Shown: positions 1-8,183, counted from the stretch's first letter. The stretch is DNA of 42,277 nt from Balneolaceae bacterium (GCA_007118695.1 SKRC01000092.1:1-42277), one strand, 5' to 3'. Numbers and translations are program-made. The notes: generated from the letters alone by a model not told the origin.

Positions 1-73
1 AAACGGTGGCTAAGCATGTAGATACTTGAACGATATACCGTCTCGGACCCGGGTTCAACTCCCGGCAGCTCCA
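1..73 (+). ncRNA. ssrA: tmRNA, 3' end only (5' part lies before the window)
   Basis: The segment CTAAGCATGTAG (10-21) followed by the T-arm GGGTTCAACTCCC (51-63) and the acceptor strand CAGCTCCA (66-73) is the conserved 3' end of transfer-messenger RNA, which rescues stalled ribosomes and tags their products for proteolysis. CCA is not encoded: the bases after the discriminator A73 are CAA. The tag-reading frame and the 5' acceptor strand lie outside the window, so the tag peptide cannot be read. A terminator follows directly, and a second copy of the last 23 nt lies about 120 bp downstream. Confidence 0.9.
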
Positions 74-85
74 CAATGTACTGAT

Positions 86-119
86 CCCTGAATAGCTCAT
101 CAGCTTTTCAGGGTTTTTT
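86..119 (+). terminator. Rho-independent terminator of tmRNA
   Basis: The stem CCCTGAA (86-92) pairs with TTCAGGG (107-113). AGCT/AGCT can extend it inward around a CATC loop. A run of six T follows. It lies 13 nt after the mature tmRNA end. Confidence 0.85.
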
Positions 120-174
120 ATATCAGTCGATAGTGCCATGCAATCGACGGTCGGGTTGCGAAGCAGTGCTTCGC

Positions 175-197
175 GGTTCAACTCCCGGCAGCTCCAC
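175..197 (+). repeat. Second copy of the tmRNA 3' end (possible att-site remnant)
   Basis: These 23 bases are identical to 52-74, the T-loop, 3' T-stem and acceptor strand of tmRNA. The 5' side of the T-stem is not preserved: the preceding bases (158-174) form a different perfect inverted repeat, GCGAAGCA/TGCTTCGC. This is therefore not a second functional RNA. A duplicated RNA-gene 3' end is what site-specific integrases that use ssrA leave behind. No integrase gene is visible in the window. Confidence 0.6.
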
Positions 198-213
198 TTT
201 TTACAAGCAAAGG

Positions 214-248
214 GCTCTTCACGCGATTGTGTGTGAAGAGCTTTTTTT
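214..248 (+). terminator. Rho-independent terminator after the duplicated tmRNA end
   Basis: The perfect 9-bp stem GCTCTTCAC (214-222) / GTGAAGAGC (233-241) is followed by seven T. It is the second terminator within 130 bp, so each copy of the tmRNA 3' end has its own. Confidence 0.8.
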
Positions 249-303
249 GGTTAAACAACTCAACACTCAATGGTCAATGGTCAAAGGTCAGTCATGGTCA
301 TTG
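249..303. repeat. Short-word tandem repeat (heptamer CAATGGT type)
   Basis: Imperfect heptamers CAATGGT, CAATGGT, CAAAGGT run head to tail, preceded by AACTCAACACTCAA and followed by GTCATGGTCATTGG. The style matches the other word repeats in this window (4069-4149, 8009-8112, 18147-18206, 19100-19370, 23988-24024). Confidence 0.6.
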
Positions 304-852
304 GCAAAAAGCAGGTCAATTAATCTGAATGGGACAACTCACCGGGCATTTCCAGGTTTCCCATCATCCTGAGGCAAAAGCGCCGCTATCATCGTTCAGG
401 AATGAGCCGATTATCTTGAGGAGCCCTCTCTTGCTAAATAGGGGGCTGATTTGGCAATATCTTCAGGAGTGCCTGTTCGTTTAAGCGGTAGTGATCCGGG
501 CATCTCATCTCAAACAGAATCCGGGTCAGCAAATGCCGCATCGGATGATTTGTATAATTGGATTTCAAAGGGGGCGGCTGAATACGGTTGATGTGGATGT
601 CCAGGTAGCTTTATAAACCTTATTTGAGCAGTTTAAAAAACTCATAAATAATCTGTCACAACTGCCTTTATCAGCTCTCTTTTTAACTGCATAGCGGCTT
701 TATTACCCCCGGATCTCGTTCAATTCCGGAAACAGGTTGGCTTAAAAGCGATTATGATGACAGTTTGATTGGAATTTTAACATTCTGACAAAATTCCGGC
801 TGTTTAAGAATAAATTGGTCCATCATCTGCAATTAATGTTTAATGGGACTCC
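249..852. other. Intergenic region without a recognisable gene
   Basis: Positions 249-303 hold short-word repeats (CAATGGT CAATGGT CAAAGGT, then GTCATGGTCATTGG). No open frame in 304-852 has a convincing start, composition or domain. The last ~100 bp must carry the promoter of the cyclase gene, but no clear TTTG/TAnnTTTG pair or Shine-Dalgarno sequence was found. Confidence 0.5.
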
Positions 853-3800
853 ATGATGAGTTTTATCGCCAAATTTTTGGCTTGGGTAGCACTCTTTGTT
901 GTGGCTATTGCAATTCAGTTGCCTGCACAGGATTTGAGTAATTTCAGATTCACCCACCTGACAACAGACGACGGTTTATCCCAAAGCACAATTAATGATA
1001 TCCTGCAGGATAGCAGGGGATTTCTCTGGTTTGCCACGGACGACGGACTCAACCGTTATAATGGCTACGAATTCGACGTATTTAGAAACAGGCCGTCCGA
1101 CAGCACCTCTGTTTCCAGCAATATCATTACAGGACTGATCGAAGATTTTAACGGCAATATCTGGGTGGCAACCAATGGTGGAGGCATCAATAAGTTTGAC
1201 CGGAAAACCGAGCAATTCAAACGGTTCAATTATGCGGATGGCGATTCCAATTCTCTCTCCAATGATTTTGTAACGGCGCTATACCTGGATTTTACGGGGG
1301 TGATGCTGATCGGTACCCAAAGCGGGCTGAATATTTTTGATCCGAGGACCAAACGTTTCACGCGTTACCGGGCCGGGGATGACAATGCCGGCAACCTTAG
1401 CCATGATCATATCACCGATGTGATAAAAGATGGTGAGGGGATGATCTGGATCGGCACCCAGGCCGGCGGGGTTTATAAGTTCGACCGGTTCCGGGAATCC
1501 TTCAGTCAATACCGGCCGGGAGATGGATCAGGTATGGAAGATCATTGGATTACGGCTCTCCACCTCGATCGGGACGAAGTGCTTTGGGTTGGCACCCAAT
1601 CAAAGGGCCTGTTTCGCTACGATGACCAGAGTAAGAGATTTGAAAATTTCAGCCGGCGAAATAATGACATCAGTTCCATCAGCCATAACTGGATCTTGTC
1701 TATTTTTGAGGATGAATACGGATCGTTTTGGATCGGGACTATGAACGGGCTTAACCTGATGGACCGCGAGAATGGCACTTTCTCTAATATTTCCCAGGAG
1801 CAGCCAAACTATCTAAGCAATTACTCGATTTCATCGCTGTATGAAGATAAATCCGGTGTTTTCTGGATCGGTACCAGGGATGGGGCACTCAACAAACTGG
1901 TTCGGTCGACAGAATCATTTAGTGTTTTACGGAATGAACCCGGAAATCCGAATTCCATCAGTGACAATAATGTATGGGCTATACTGGAAAGCAGCAGGGA
2001 AGAGGTGTGGATTGGAACGCATGGGGGAGGGTTGAACCGGTTTGACCCGGCTACCAGGCAGGTAACCCGCTACCAGCACAACGCCTCGGATTCGACCAGT
2101 TTGAGTGATAATTTCGTCAATACCCTGATTGAAGATCAACATGGCCATATCTGGGCCGGGACCATAAACGGGCTCAACCGGTATGATCCGGAAACTGATT
2201 CTTTTACCCGGTTTCAACACGATCCCGGCAACCCCAGCTCCATCGGCGGCAACCAGATTACTGCCCTGATGGAAGACCATAAAGGCATTATCTGGATTGG
2301 CACCCTGAACAGCGGCCTTACCTCCTACGATCCGGAAACCGGCAACACACGCCGTTTCCAGCACGATGCTGACGATCCGGAAAGTCTGAGCCACAACAAG
2401 GTATGGTCACTTTATGAGGATAGTAAGGGCAATTTTTGGCTTGGAACGCATGGTTTCGGCCTTAATCGGTACAACCGGGTGGACGATGTTTTTGAACATT
2501 ACCGGTATGAGCCGGGCAATCCATCATCCATCAGTAATAATTTCATCAATTTTATTCATGAAGGTGGCAATGGGTACCTGTGGATCGGGACCATTAATGG
2601 GTTGAACAAATTCGATCTGGATACCGGTGAATTTGAACGTTTCAACAGATCCAATGGCCTGCCCAATAATGTGCTGTACGGAGTTATTGAGGATGAGCGC
2701 GGACATCTGTGGTTGAGCACGAATAACGGGATTGCCGATTTTAATCCGGAAACGGGGACCAGCAGAAATTACGGACTGGGTGATGGGTTGCCTGGCAACG
2801 AATACCGGTTTGGTGCTTATCACCGGGGGGAATCGGGACGCATGTACTTCGGGGGGATCGATGGGGCTGTAGTTTTTGAGTCAGACAGCATCCGGGACAA
2901 TCCTTACATACCTCCGGTCGTACTGACCAACTTTCAGATCTTCAACAGGGACGTTCCGATCGGGGATGGGTCGTTTTTAAATCAATCCATTACCGAGACA
3001 CGCGATATTACCATCACTCATAACGAGTCGGTTTTCTCTTTTGAATTTGCAGGACTGCATTTTGCCTCTCCGAATCAAAATCAATACGCCTACATGCTGG
3101 AGGGGTTTGATGAAGAGTGGCAATATGTGGGCAGCCGCCGGTTTACTTCCTACACGAATCTGCCGGCCGGGCAGTACCGTTTTCGCGTCAAAGCCTCAAA
3201 CAAGGATGGAATTTGGAATGAACAGGGAACGTCAGTAAACCTGGAGATCACTCCACCGGCCTGGAAAACCTGGTGGGCTTACAGTGCTTACGGGATCTTT
3301 TTTATTGGGTTCCTGATCGGCTTTGTTCAATACCGTATTAGCAGTGAGCGCAACAAAAAACAGCGTCTGGAGATTCAGAAAGAGAAACTGGAAACTGAAG
3401 TGCAGCTGCGCACGATCGAATTGGCCGAAGAGAAAGAGAAAGGGGAGAGTCTTTTGAGGAATATTCTGCCCGGAGATATTGCCGATCAGTTGATCCTGAA
3501 TGGCAAGGTGAAACCCCGCAAATATGATGAAGCGACCATTTTGTTTACGGATTTTGAGAATTTTACTGACATGGCCTCTTCGATGTCAGCCGACCGGCTG
3601 GTTAGTGAGCTCAATGAGATTTTTGAGGCATTTGACCGAATTCTTGAAGAAAACAATGTTGAAAAAATTAAAACCATCGGGGATTCCTATATGGCTGTCG
3701 GTGGTGTGCCACATGAAGATGAGTTTCATGCCGTAAATGTGGTTCGTGCCACTCTTGAGATGCTCGAATATATTGAAGAGCGCAACAGGGAGGCCTCCTT

Positions 3801-4125
3801 CAAATGGCGGATGAGAGCCGGTGTACACTCCGGGGAGATCATTGCCGGCGTTGTAGGGAAGAAAAAATTTACGTTCGACATATGGGGCGATTCGGTGATT
3901 ATCGCCAGCCGCATGGAGGCGACCGGCGAGCCGGGCAAAGTGAATGTATCTGCCGTGACCAGGGATTTGATAAAAGATCATTTCAACTGCGATTACCGCG
4001 GAAAGATTACAACCTCCGGCAAGGGGAAGCTGGACATGTACTTTGCCAGCCAGATGGAAGAACCGATGAACAGCGGAACAATTGAACAGACGAACAATGG
4101 AATAGGCGAACAATTGAACAATTGA
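853..4125 (+). CDS. Two-propeller sensor / Y_Y_Y domain / class III adenylate-guanylate cyclase
   Basis: A 1090-residue membrane-bound signalling enzyme. Residues 1-25 are a signal peptide (cleavage near LPA-QD). Residues ~30-690 hold about 14 W-x-G-T-x-x-G-L-N-x-Y-type blades, enough for two seven-bladed propellers. A Y_Y_Y domain (~735-800), a transmembrane helix (807-829) and a coiled coil follow, then a class III nucleotide cyclase domain (~890-1060). This is the periplasmic layout of hybrid two-component sensors, but with a cyclase in place of the kinase. Metal ligands D900 and D944 and adenine-selecting K940 and D1009 are present, which favours ATP as substrate. The transition-state Arg is kept (R1020), but the usual Asn four residues before it is Ile1016. 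The last ~18 residues are encoded by a repeat. No Shine-Dalgarno sequence decides between M1 and M2. Confidence 0.9.
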   Translation: MMSFIAKFLAWVALFVVAIAIQLPAQDLSNFRFTHLTTDDGLSQSTINDILQDSRGFLWFATDDGLNRYNGYEFDVFRNRPSDSTSVSSNIITGLIEDFNGNIWVATNGGGINKFDRKTEQFKRFNYADGDSNSLSNDFVTALYLDFTGVMLIGTQSGLNIFDPRTKRFTRYRAGDDNAGNLSHDHITDVIKDGEGMIWIGTQAGGVYKFDRFRESFSQYRPGDGSGMEDHWITALHLDRDEVLWVGTQSKGLFRYDDQSKRFENFSRRNNDISSISHNWILSIFEDEYGSFWIGTMNGLNLMDRENGTFSNISQEQPNYLSNYSISSLYEDKSGVFWIGTRDGALNKLVRSTESFSVLRNEPGNPNSISDNNVWAILESSREEVWIGTHGGGLNRFDPATRQVTRYQHNASDSTSLSDNFVNTLIEDQHGHIWAGTINGLNRYDPETDSFTRFQHDPGNPSSIGGNQITALMEDHKGIIWIGTLNSGLTSYDPETGNTRRFQHDADDPESLSHNKVWSLYEDSKGNFWLGTHGFGLNRYNRVDDVFEHYRYEPGNPSSISNNFINFIHEGGNGYLWIGTINGLNKFDLDTGEFERFNRSNGLPNNVLYGVIEDERGHLWLSTNNGIADFNPETGTSRNYGLGDGLPGNEYRFGAYHRGESGRMYFGGIDGAVVFESDSIRDNPYIPPVVLTNFQIFNRDVPIGDGSFLNQSITETRDITITHNESVFSFEFAGLHFASPNQNQYAYMLEGFDEEWQYVGSRRFTSYTNLPAGQYRFRVKASNKDGIWNEQGTSVNLEITPPAWKTWWAYSAYGIFFIGFLIGFVQYRISSERNKKQRLEIQKEKLETEVQLRTIELAEEKEKGESLLRNILPGDIADQLILNGKVKPRKYDEATILFTDFENFTDMASSMSADRLVSELNEIFEAFDRILEENNVEKIKTIGDSYMAVGGVPHEDEFHAVNVVRATLEMLEYIEERNREASFKWRMRAGVHSGEIIAGVVGKKKFTFDIWGDSVIIASRMEATGEPGKVNVSAVTRDLIKDHFNCDYRGKITTSGKGKLDMYFASQMEEPMNSGTIEQTNNGIGEQLNN

Positions 4126-4149
4126 ACAGACGAACAGTAGAATGGCGAA
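4069..4149 (+). repeat. Word repeat overlapping the end of the cyclase gene
   Basis: The unit GAACAATTGAACAGACGAACA occurs twice in direct orientation, with the exact 16-mer ATTGAACAGACGAACA at 4081-4096 and 4121-4136. The same 16-mer occurs inverted at 4355-4370, at the end of the convergent gene. The repeat encodes the cyclase C-terminus from residue 1073 and its TGA stop. Confidence 0.85.
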
Positions 4150-4330
4150 GTGGATTGTGAATTGTGGTTGAGTGCCCTTTGTACTCAAATCACGATGTTG
4201 CGCTGAGTGATGCGCAATTCCGGTTGTACCGACTTCAGCCGGGAGGGTCTTAATAACTGTAAATAACTTTGTGTTGCTCTGCGGTTCAATTAAAAGAGGG
4301 CTATTAACCCGAATCGAACTGCCCATTCAT

Positions 4331-4386
4331 CATTCTACTGTTCTAATGTTGCATTGTTCGTCTGTTCAATCATTCAACTGTTCTTC
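4331..4386 (-). repeat. Inverted partner of the 4069-4149 word repeat
   Basis: Read on the minus strand this gives ATTGAACAGACGAACA (4370-4355), then AATGCAACATTAGAACAGTAGAATG, close to 4121-4145 on the plus strand. It covers the stop codon of the minus-strand racemase gene. The two copies face each other across ~200 bp and could pair in read-through transcripts. Confidence 0.8.
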
Positions 4387-5333
4387 CTCTGCCACGGGAG
4401 ATGGTCGAGGTCAACATTGCCGCCGGTGATGATGAGACCTATTTTTTTGCCTGCCGTTTCAATTTTGTGATCAAAAAGAGCTGAAACGGGCACTGCACAG
4501 GACGGCTCGATGATCATGTTCATCCGTTCCCAGATAAACCGCATATCACGGATGATCGATTCTTCACTGACAGTTACGATATCATCAACAAAATCACAGA
4601 TTATCTTAATGGTCAGATCTCCCAGAGAGGTCCTCAGGCCATCGGCAACGGTATTAACGCGATCCGGCTTGATCAGAGTGCCGGCTTTGAAGGACCGGTA
4701 GGCATCGTCGGCCATTTCCGGTTCAGCACCGATAACGTCCACCGGTTTTCTATCCGTTTTGCAAACCAGGGCGGTGCCACTGATCAGCCCGCCGCCTCCG
4801 ACCGGTGCAAGTACCAGGTCCAGCCCGGGTACCTCGTCCAGCAGCTCCATGGCCGCTGTGCCTTGTCCGGCAATAATATATGGATTGTTGTATGGGTGGA
4901 CGAACAGGGCACCTGTATCGCTGATGACCTTCTCGGCAGTTGCCTCTCGCGCTTCCTGGGTGGAATCACAAAAGGTGATGGATGCCCCATACCCTTTAAC
5001 TGCTTCAACTTTTATTGCCGGCGCGTTTTCGGGCATCACTACATAGGCCGGGATACCCCGAATGGCCGCGGCAAGGCTGAGCGCCTGTGCATGGTTCCCA
5101 GAGGAGTGTGTGACGACACCCCGGGAGGCTTCTTCATCGGTCAATGACATCACCGCATTGCATGCCCCGCGGAATTTGAATGCCCCGGTTCTCTGAAAAT
5201 TCTCGCACTTTAAAAAAACCTCACAGCCAGCTTTTTGGTTGACATGCGATGAGGTGCGAACCGGAGTGTGCCGAATATGCGGCTGAATCCTTTTGGCAGC
5301 TCTTTCAATATCGGCAAAAACCGGTTTGTCCAT
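4374..5333 (-). CDS. Serine racemase / threonine (serine) dehydratase, PLP fold type II
   Basis: A 319-residue cytoplasmic enzyme with one catalytic domain and no ACT regulatory domain, so it is not biosynthetic IlvA. The PLP lysine is K53 (AFKFRGA). The phosphate/substrate loop is SSGNHAQ (77-83), with S78 where serine racemases have their second catalytic base. The glycine loop is PVGGGG (177-182). E204, A208 and D210 match the divalent-metal site of mammalian serine racemase in spacing (E-x3-A-x-D), and the terminal GGNVDLDHLPW is typical of that branch. Expected reactions are racemisation of serine and/or elimination from serine, threonine or hydroxyaspartate; sequence alone cannot separate them. 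It lies 31 bp after the outer-membrane gene and may share its transcript. Confidence 0.88.
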   Translation of the reverse strand: MDKPVFADIERAAKRIQPHIRHTPVRTSSHVNQKAGCEVFLKCENFQRTGAFKFRGACNAVMSLTDEEASRGVVTHSSGNHAQALSLAAAIRGIPAYVVMPENAPAIKVEAVKGYGASITFCDSTQEAREATAEKVISDTGALFVHPYNNPYIIAGQGTAAMELLDEVPGLDLVLAPVGGGGLISGTALVCKTDRKPVDVIGAEPEMADDAYRSFKAGTLIKPDRVNTVADGLRTSLGDLTIKIICDFVDDIVTVSEESIIRDMRFIWERMNMIIEPSCAVPVSALFDHKIETAGKKIGLIITGGNVDLDHLPWQRKNS

Positions 5334-5364
5334 AATTCAGATCCTTTGATGCAGTATGTATCCC

Positions 5365-5841
5365 TTAATTCAAATAAAACCGGAAACCCATATTCCCGCT
5401 GAAAAAGAAATTGAATTCGGGATTGACAGTAACGGTAGGTGCCAGCTCCAGGAACAGGTCGACAGGCACATCATCAAAGTTGAATCCGAACCCGGCAGGC
5501 AGCCTGATGGAGAGCCGGTCATCATCCACTGTGTCTCGCCACTCAAATGCTACCCCTCCACCGTAATAGTAATGAAGTACACCGATCTCCCAATCCAGGT
5601 CATCATAAAATTTATGAACCAGGTAATCGGCATGGGTATAAAAGCTGGAATAATCATCATTGATCCGGAACGTGGCCAACCCGGCCAGGGCTGATCTTTC
5701 GGCTGTCCAGACTTTGTAGCTCAATCCGTCGGGGCCGCCGATTGCAGCGCCAATGCCGAAGCCGCGATCCTGAGCGTTTGCTGATTGTGCAGCGACCATA
5801 AGGGAGGTTGCAAGTAAAAATGTAAGTATAAAATTTCGCAT
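5365..5841 (-). CDS. Small outer-membrane beta-barrel protein
   Basis: 158 residues with a clear signal peptide (hydrophobic 3-18, cleavage near ANA-QD). The mature part alternates polar and hydrophobic residues in strands, is rich in Gly, Phe, Tyr and Asp, and ends FRFYLN, an aromatic terminus usual for outer-membrane barrels. The ~135 mature residues would suit an eight-stranded barrel. No ligand can be assigned. It precedes the racemase gene on the same strand, and the ATG at 5841 is the only good start before the signal peptide. Confidence 0.7.
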   Translation of the reverse strand: MRNFILTFLLATSLMVAAQSANAQDRGFGIGAAIGGPDGLSYKVWTAERSALAGLATFRINDDYSSFYTHADYLVHKFYDDLDWEIGVLHYYYGGGVAFEWRDTVDDDRLSIRLPAGFGFNFDDVPVDLFLELAPTVTVNPEFNFFFSGNMGFRFYLN

Positions 5842-5936
5842 GGTTTTTCGGTTAGTTATGGTCTATAGTTATTTCATTAGGAAATCGGATACTGTTTTAC
5901 AAATATGATTGTGTTAACGTTCCTTAATTGCAATAG

Positions 5937-6000
5937 GTTTCTGTCTGTCTGAACACCCCTCAATGGATAGACAAGTCTATCGGGTACAGGCAGAAAGAAA
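5937..6000. promoter_or_regulatory. Palindrome nested in a larger inverted repeat
   Basis: GATAGAC-AA-GTCTATC (5966-5981) is a perfect 16-bp palindrome. Outside it, TTTCTGTCTG (from about 5938) is complementary, with one mismatch, to CAGGCAGAAA (to about 5997). It lies between the amidohydrolase stop (6046) and the outer-membrane gene start (5841), both minus strand. It may be a terminator without a T-run, an mRNA processing structure or a dimer-binding operator. Confidence 0.4.
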
Positions 6001-6045
6001 CAATGGCGTCAATATAACATTTTTATGATGCAGATCACGTCCTGT

Positions 6046-7632
6046 TCAGTAATCCAGGCCGGGTTGTGTGATTTTATAATTTTTCTCTTCTTTTTCCCGT
6101 GCTACCATCTCCTCCACATCTTTCAGAAGCTGTTTGGCATCGAAGATGATCCCGTCTTTGATGGTGTATTTTACACCGCCGACACGGACCGGCCGATTGT
6201 TTTCATCTACCCGGATTGCGCCGGTCCCATACAGCACTTTTATGTTTTCAAGCGGATTTTCTTCGACAATCACCAGGTCGGCCAGCTTACCCACTTCGAT
6301 GGTTCCGAGTTTGTCGTCGACTCCGAGAACTTCGGCTGCCCGCAGGGATGACGACTGAAACACCTCAAGAGGGTGGAAACCGGCTTCCCGTAAGAGTTCG
6401 AGTTCCCGGATGTAGGCGAACCCATAGAGTTTGTAGATGTAGCCGGCATCGGACCCCACCGTGACAGTCCCGCCCCGGTTTTTGTATTCATTGATAAATT
6501 GCATCCAGAGCCTGTAATTTTCTTTCCAGGCGACTTCCTGTTCGGTTCCCCAATCAAACCAGTAGGAACCGTGTGTCCTTCGGTCGGGCTGGAAAAATTC
6601 CCAGAGGGATGGAACCGTATATTTTTCGTGCCATTCGGCCCTTCGCTCCCTCATCAGGTCCCGGCTGGCCTCATAGATGGTAAAGGTGGGATTGATTTCA
6701 AAGTTGAGGTCCAGCAGCTCGCTCATGACACGGTTCCAGTGGTCACTGCCGGGCTTTGCAGCCTGTTTCCATAGACGGCCGGCTTCTTCAAAGCGGTGTT
6801 GCTCGTTCATGTAATTGTAATCCAGGGGGTAGTCCTGGATGACCCGGTCGGTGAACAAAGCTTCGGGGAGCCCATACCAGTGGGTCATTCCCCGCAGCCC
6901 TATACGCGCCGTGTGCAAGGCGTTGGCGTAGACCACCCGCGTTTGGGCATGATGGGCCATGGTGCCGAGTCCACGTTGATTGGCTTCATCTATTGCCGCT
7001 TCGAAAATTTCAGGGCGTGTCCCGAAAAACTTGATACCATCGGCGCCTTCCTCATCGATCATGCGAACCCAGTCGCGGGCTTCGTCCGGATCGGTCATCG
7101 GCATGTTGCGTCCTTGCCCAAAACTGATGTAGGCAAACACCCGTGGTGCCGTTATTTCATTGTTTTCACTGCGCTGTTTGTGGCGTATGGTCCATCGCAG
7201 GCCGTTGCCTGAGGCCGGTTCGCGAATGGAGGTAATGCCGTGGGCCATCCAAAGCTTATAGACATATTCCGGTACGGTACCCTGGGCTGAGCCTCCGGTA
7301 TGGGCATGCATGTCAAAAAAACCCGGCAGCACGTACATCCCTTCGGCGTCGATCACCTTGTCGTCTTCACCTGCCGGCGGGCGGCGGTTTTCGTTGATGG
7401 GCACACCCGGGAAGCCAACATTCCGGATGGTTGTGATCTCATTTCCCTCGATGACAATATCGACCGGACCGGTCATGGGCGAGCCGGTGCCGTCTATCAT
7501 ATTCAGTCCCCGTATGATGAGCCGGTCAAACGGCCCTTCGCCTTCTTCCCGGTCGGGGGCATCGGGCATTTGGGCAAAAACGGAGGTGGAAAAAAGTATG
7601 GAGAAGAGTAAAAATGCCTGTAACAGTTTCAT
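6046..7632 (-). CDS. Exported metal-dependent amidohydrolase
   Basis: 528 residues from the ATG at 7632, chosen because it opens a normal signal peptide (MKLLQAFLLF..., cleavage near VFA-QM); an upstream start at 7716 would add 28 atypical residues. The family is the amidohydrolase superfamily (imidazolonepropionase/prolidase-like). H109 and H111 (MHAHTGG) form the first metal pair, further His ligands lie in MAHHAQTR, and VGSDAGY carries the catalytic Asp. GKLADLVIVEENPLENI is the usual closing part of the small beta-sandwich. Such secreted enzymes hydrolyse cyclic amides or dipeptides; the substrate is unknown. It is probably transcribed alone. Confidence 0.88.
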   Translation of the reverse strand: MKLLQAFLLFSILFSTSVFAQMPDAPDREEGEGPFDRLIIRGLNMIDGTGSPMTGPVDIVIEGNEITTIRNVGFPGVPINENRRPPAGEDDKVIDAEGMYVLPGFFDMHAHTGGSAQGTVPEYVYKLWMAHGITSIREPASGNGLRWTIRHKQRSENNEITAPRVFAYISFGQGRNMPMTDPDEARDWVRMIDEEGADGIKFFGTRPEIFEAAIDEANQRGLGTMAHHAQTRVVYANALHTARIGLRGMTHWYGLPEALFTDRVIQDYPLDYNYMNEQHRFEEAGRLWKQAAKPGSDHWNRVMSELLDLNFEINPTFTIYEASRDLMRERRAEWHEKYTVPSLWEFFQPDRRTHGSYWFDWGTEQEVAWKENYRLWMQFINEYKNRGGTVTVGSDAGYIYKLYGFAYIRELELLREAGFHPLEVFQSSSLRAAEVLGVDDKLGTIEVGKLADLVIVEENPLENIKVLYGTGAIRVDENNRPVRVGGVKYTIKDGIIFDAKQLLKDVEEMVAREKEEKNYKITQPGLDY

Positions 7633-7764
7633 ATATCCAATTTCTTGTTCGCTGGTTTGAGGTAAAAAGATTCTCAATAATACTATTTCACCGGCAAAAA
7701 AGAAGAATATGGTCAATTGTTGAAATTTTTTGTAACAAATCCCGGTTTCGGGACTCTTATAATA

Positions 7765-7875
7765 TAGAAACTTTGGTAAAGGTTATTCCCCTTCTGGTGT
7801 AACAACCAGATACTCCTACACTCTGAAACCTAATGCATCTAACCCCGGAATTGATAGTTCCGGGGTTTGTTATTT
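7765..7875 (+). ncRNA. Candidate small RNA ending in an orphan terminator
   Basis: A perfect plus-strand terminator sits at 7841-7875, yet no plus-strand gene precedes it: the upstream gene is on the minus strand and starts at 7632. A TATAAT box (7758-7763) lies just before the candidate 5' end, and CTGGT/ACCAG (7794-7798/7805-7809) forms an internal hairpin. I recognise no known RNA family. The 5' end is a guess. Confidence 0.3.
7841..7875 (+). terminator. Rho-independent terminator, orphan
   Basis: The 10-bp perfect stem AACCCCGGAA (7841-7850) / TTCCGGGGTT (7858-7867) has a 7-nt loop and is followed by TGTTATTTTAT. On the minus strand no T-run follows, so it reads as plus-strand. Confidence 0.75.
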
Positions 7876-8008
7876 TATAGAGGTTTGGCATGAGAGACTT
7901 AATCAATTTCTACAAGAGTGAATGAGAGCTGGTGAATTCTGCGAGAATACAGGCCGTCTGTCCCTGAAATACCTTGAGCAAGATCTACTGATTTTAGATA
8001 ATAAAGTA

Positions 8009-8112
8009 AAAAAAACACTCAACATTCAGCTTTCAACACTCAATGTTCAAGTGGATTGCAATTAATCAAACTGTACATTATTTATTGAGTGTTGAATATT
8101 GAGTGTTTTTTT
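8009..8112. repeat. Inverted word repeat, probably a two-way terminator for the TonB receptor gene
   Basis: The arms 8009-8027 (A-run then CACTCAACATTC) and 8094-8112 (GAATATTGAGTG then T-run) match at 18 of 19 positions. Inner words CAACACTCAATGTTCAA and TTATTGAGTGTTGAA can pair as well. Both strands end in a run of T. It lies 72 bp beyond the TonB receptor stop (minus strand). Confidence 0.65.
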
Positions 8113-8183
8113 CAAAAACTTACCAACTTTTCAAATACATATACGCAAATCTCACCAAGTAATATTTTTGCAAGAAATACGCA

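Larger units (their letters stand above)
7633..8183. other. Intergenic region with a possible small RNA and a word-repeat hairpin
   Basis: The part nearest 7633 must hold the amidohydrolase promoter (minus strand). Positions 7765-7875 contain small hairpins ending in a strong plus-strand terminator with no plus-strand gene before it. Positions 8009-8112 are a large inverted word repeat. A 62-codon plus-strand frame (7614-7802) has no protein-like features. Confidence 0.5.

Noticed and set aside
133-372. 79-codon frame across the duplicated tmRNA end
   Set aside because: It runs through two RNA-derived segments and a terminator and has no protein-like features.
3586-4326. 246-codon minus-strand frame over the cyclase gene end
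   Set aside because: It lies opposite a well-supported cyclase domain and is made partly of repeat; no domain.
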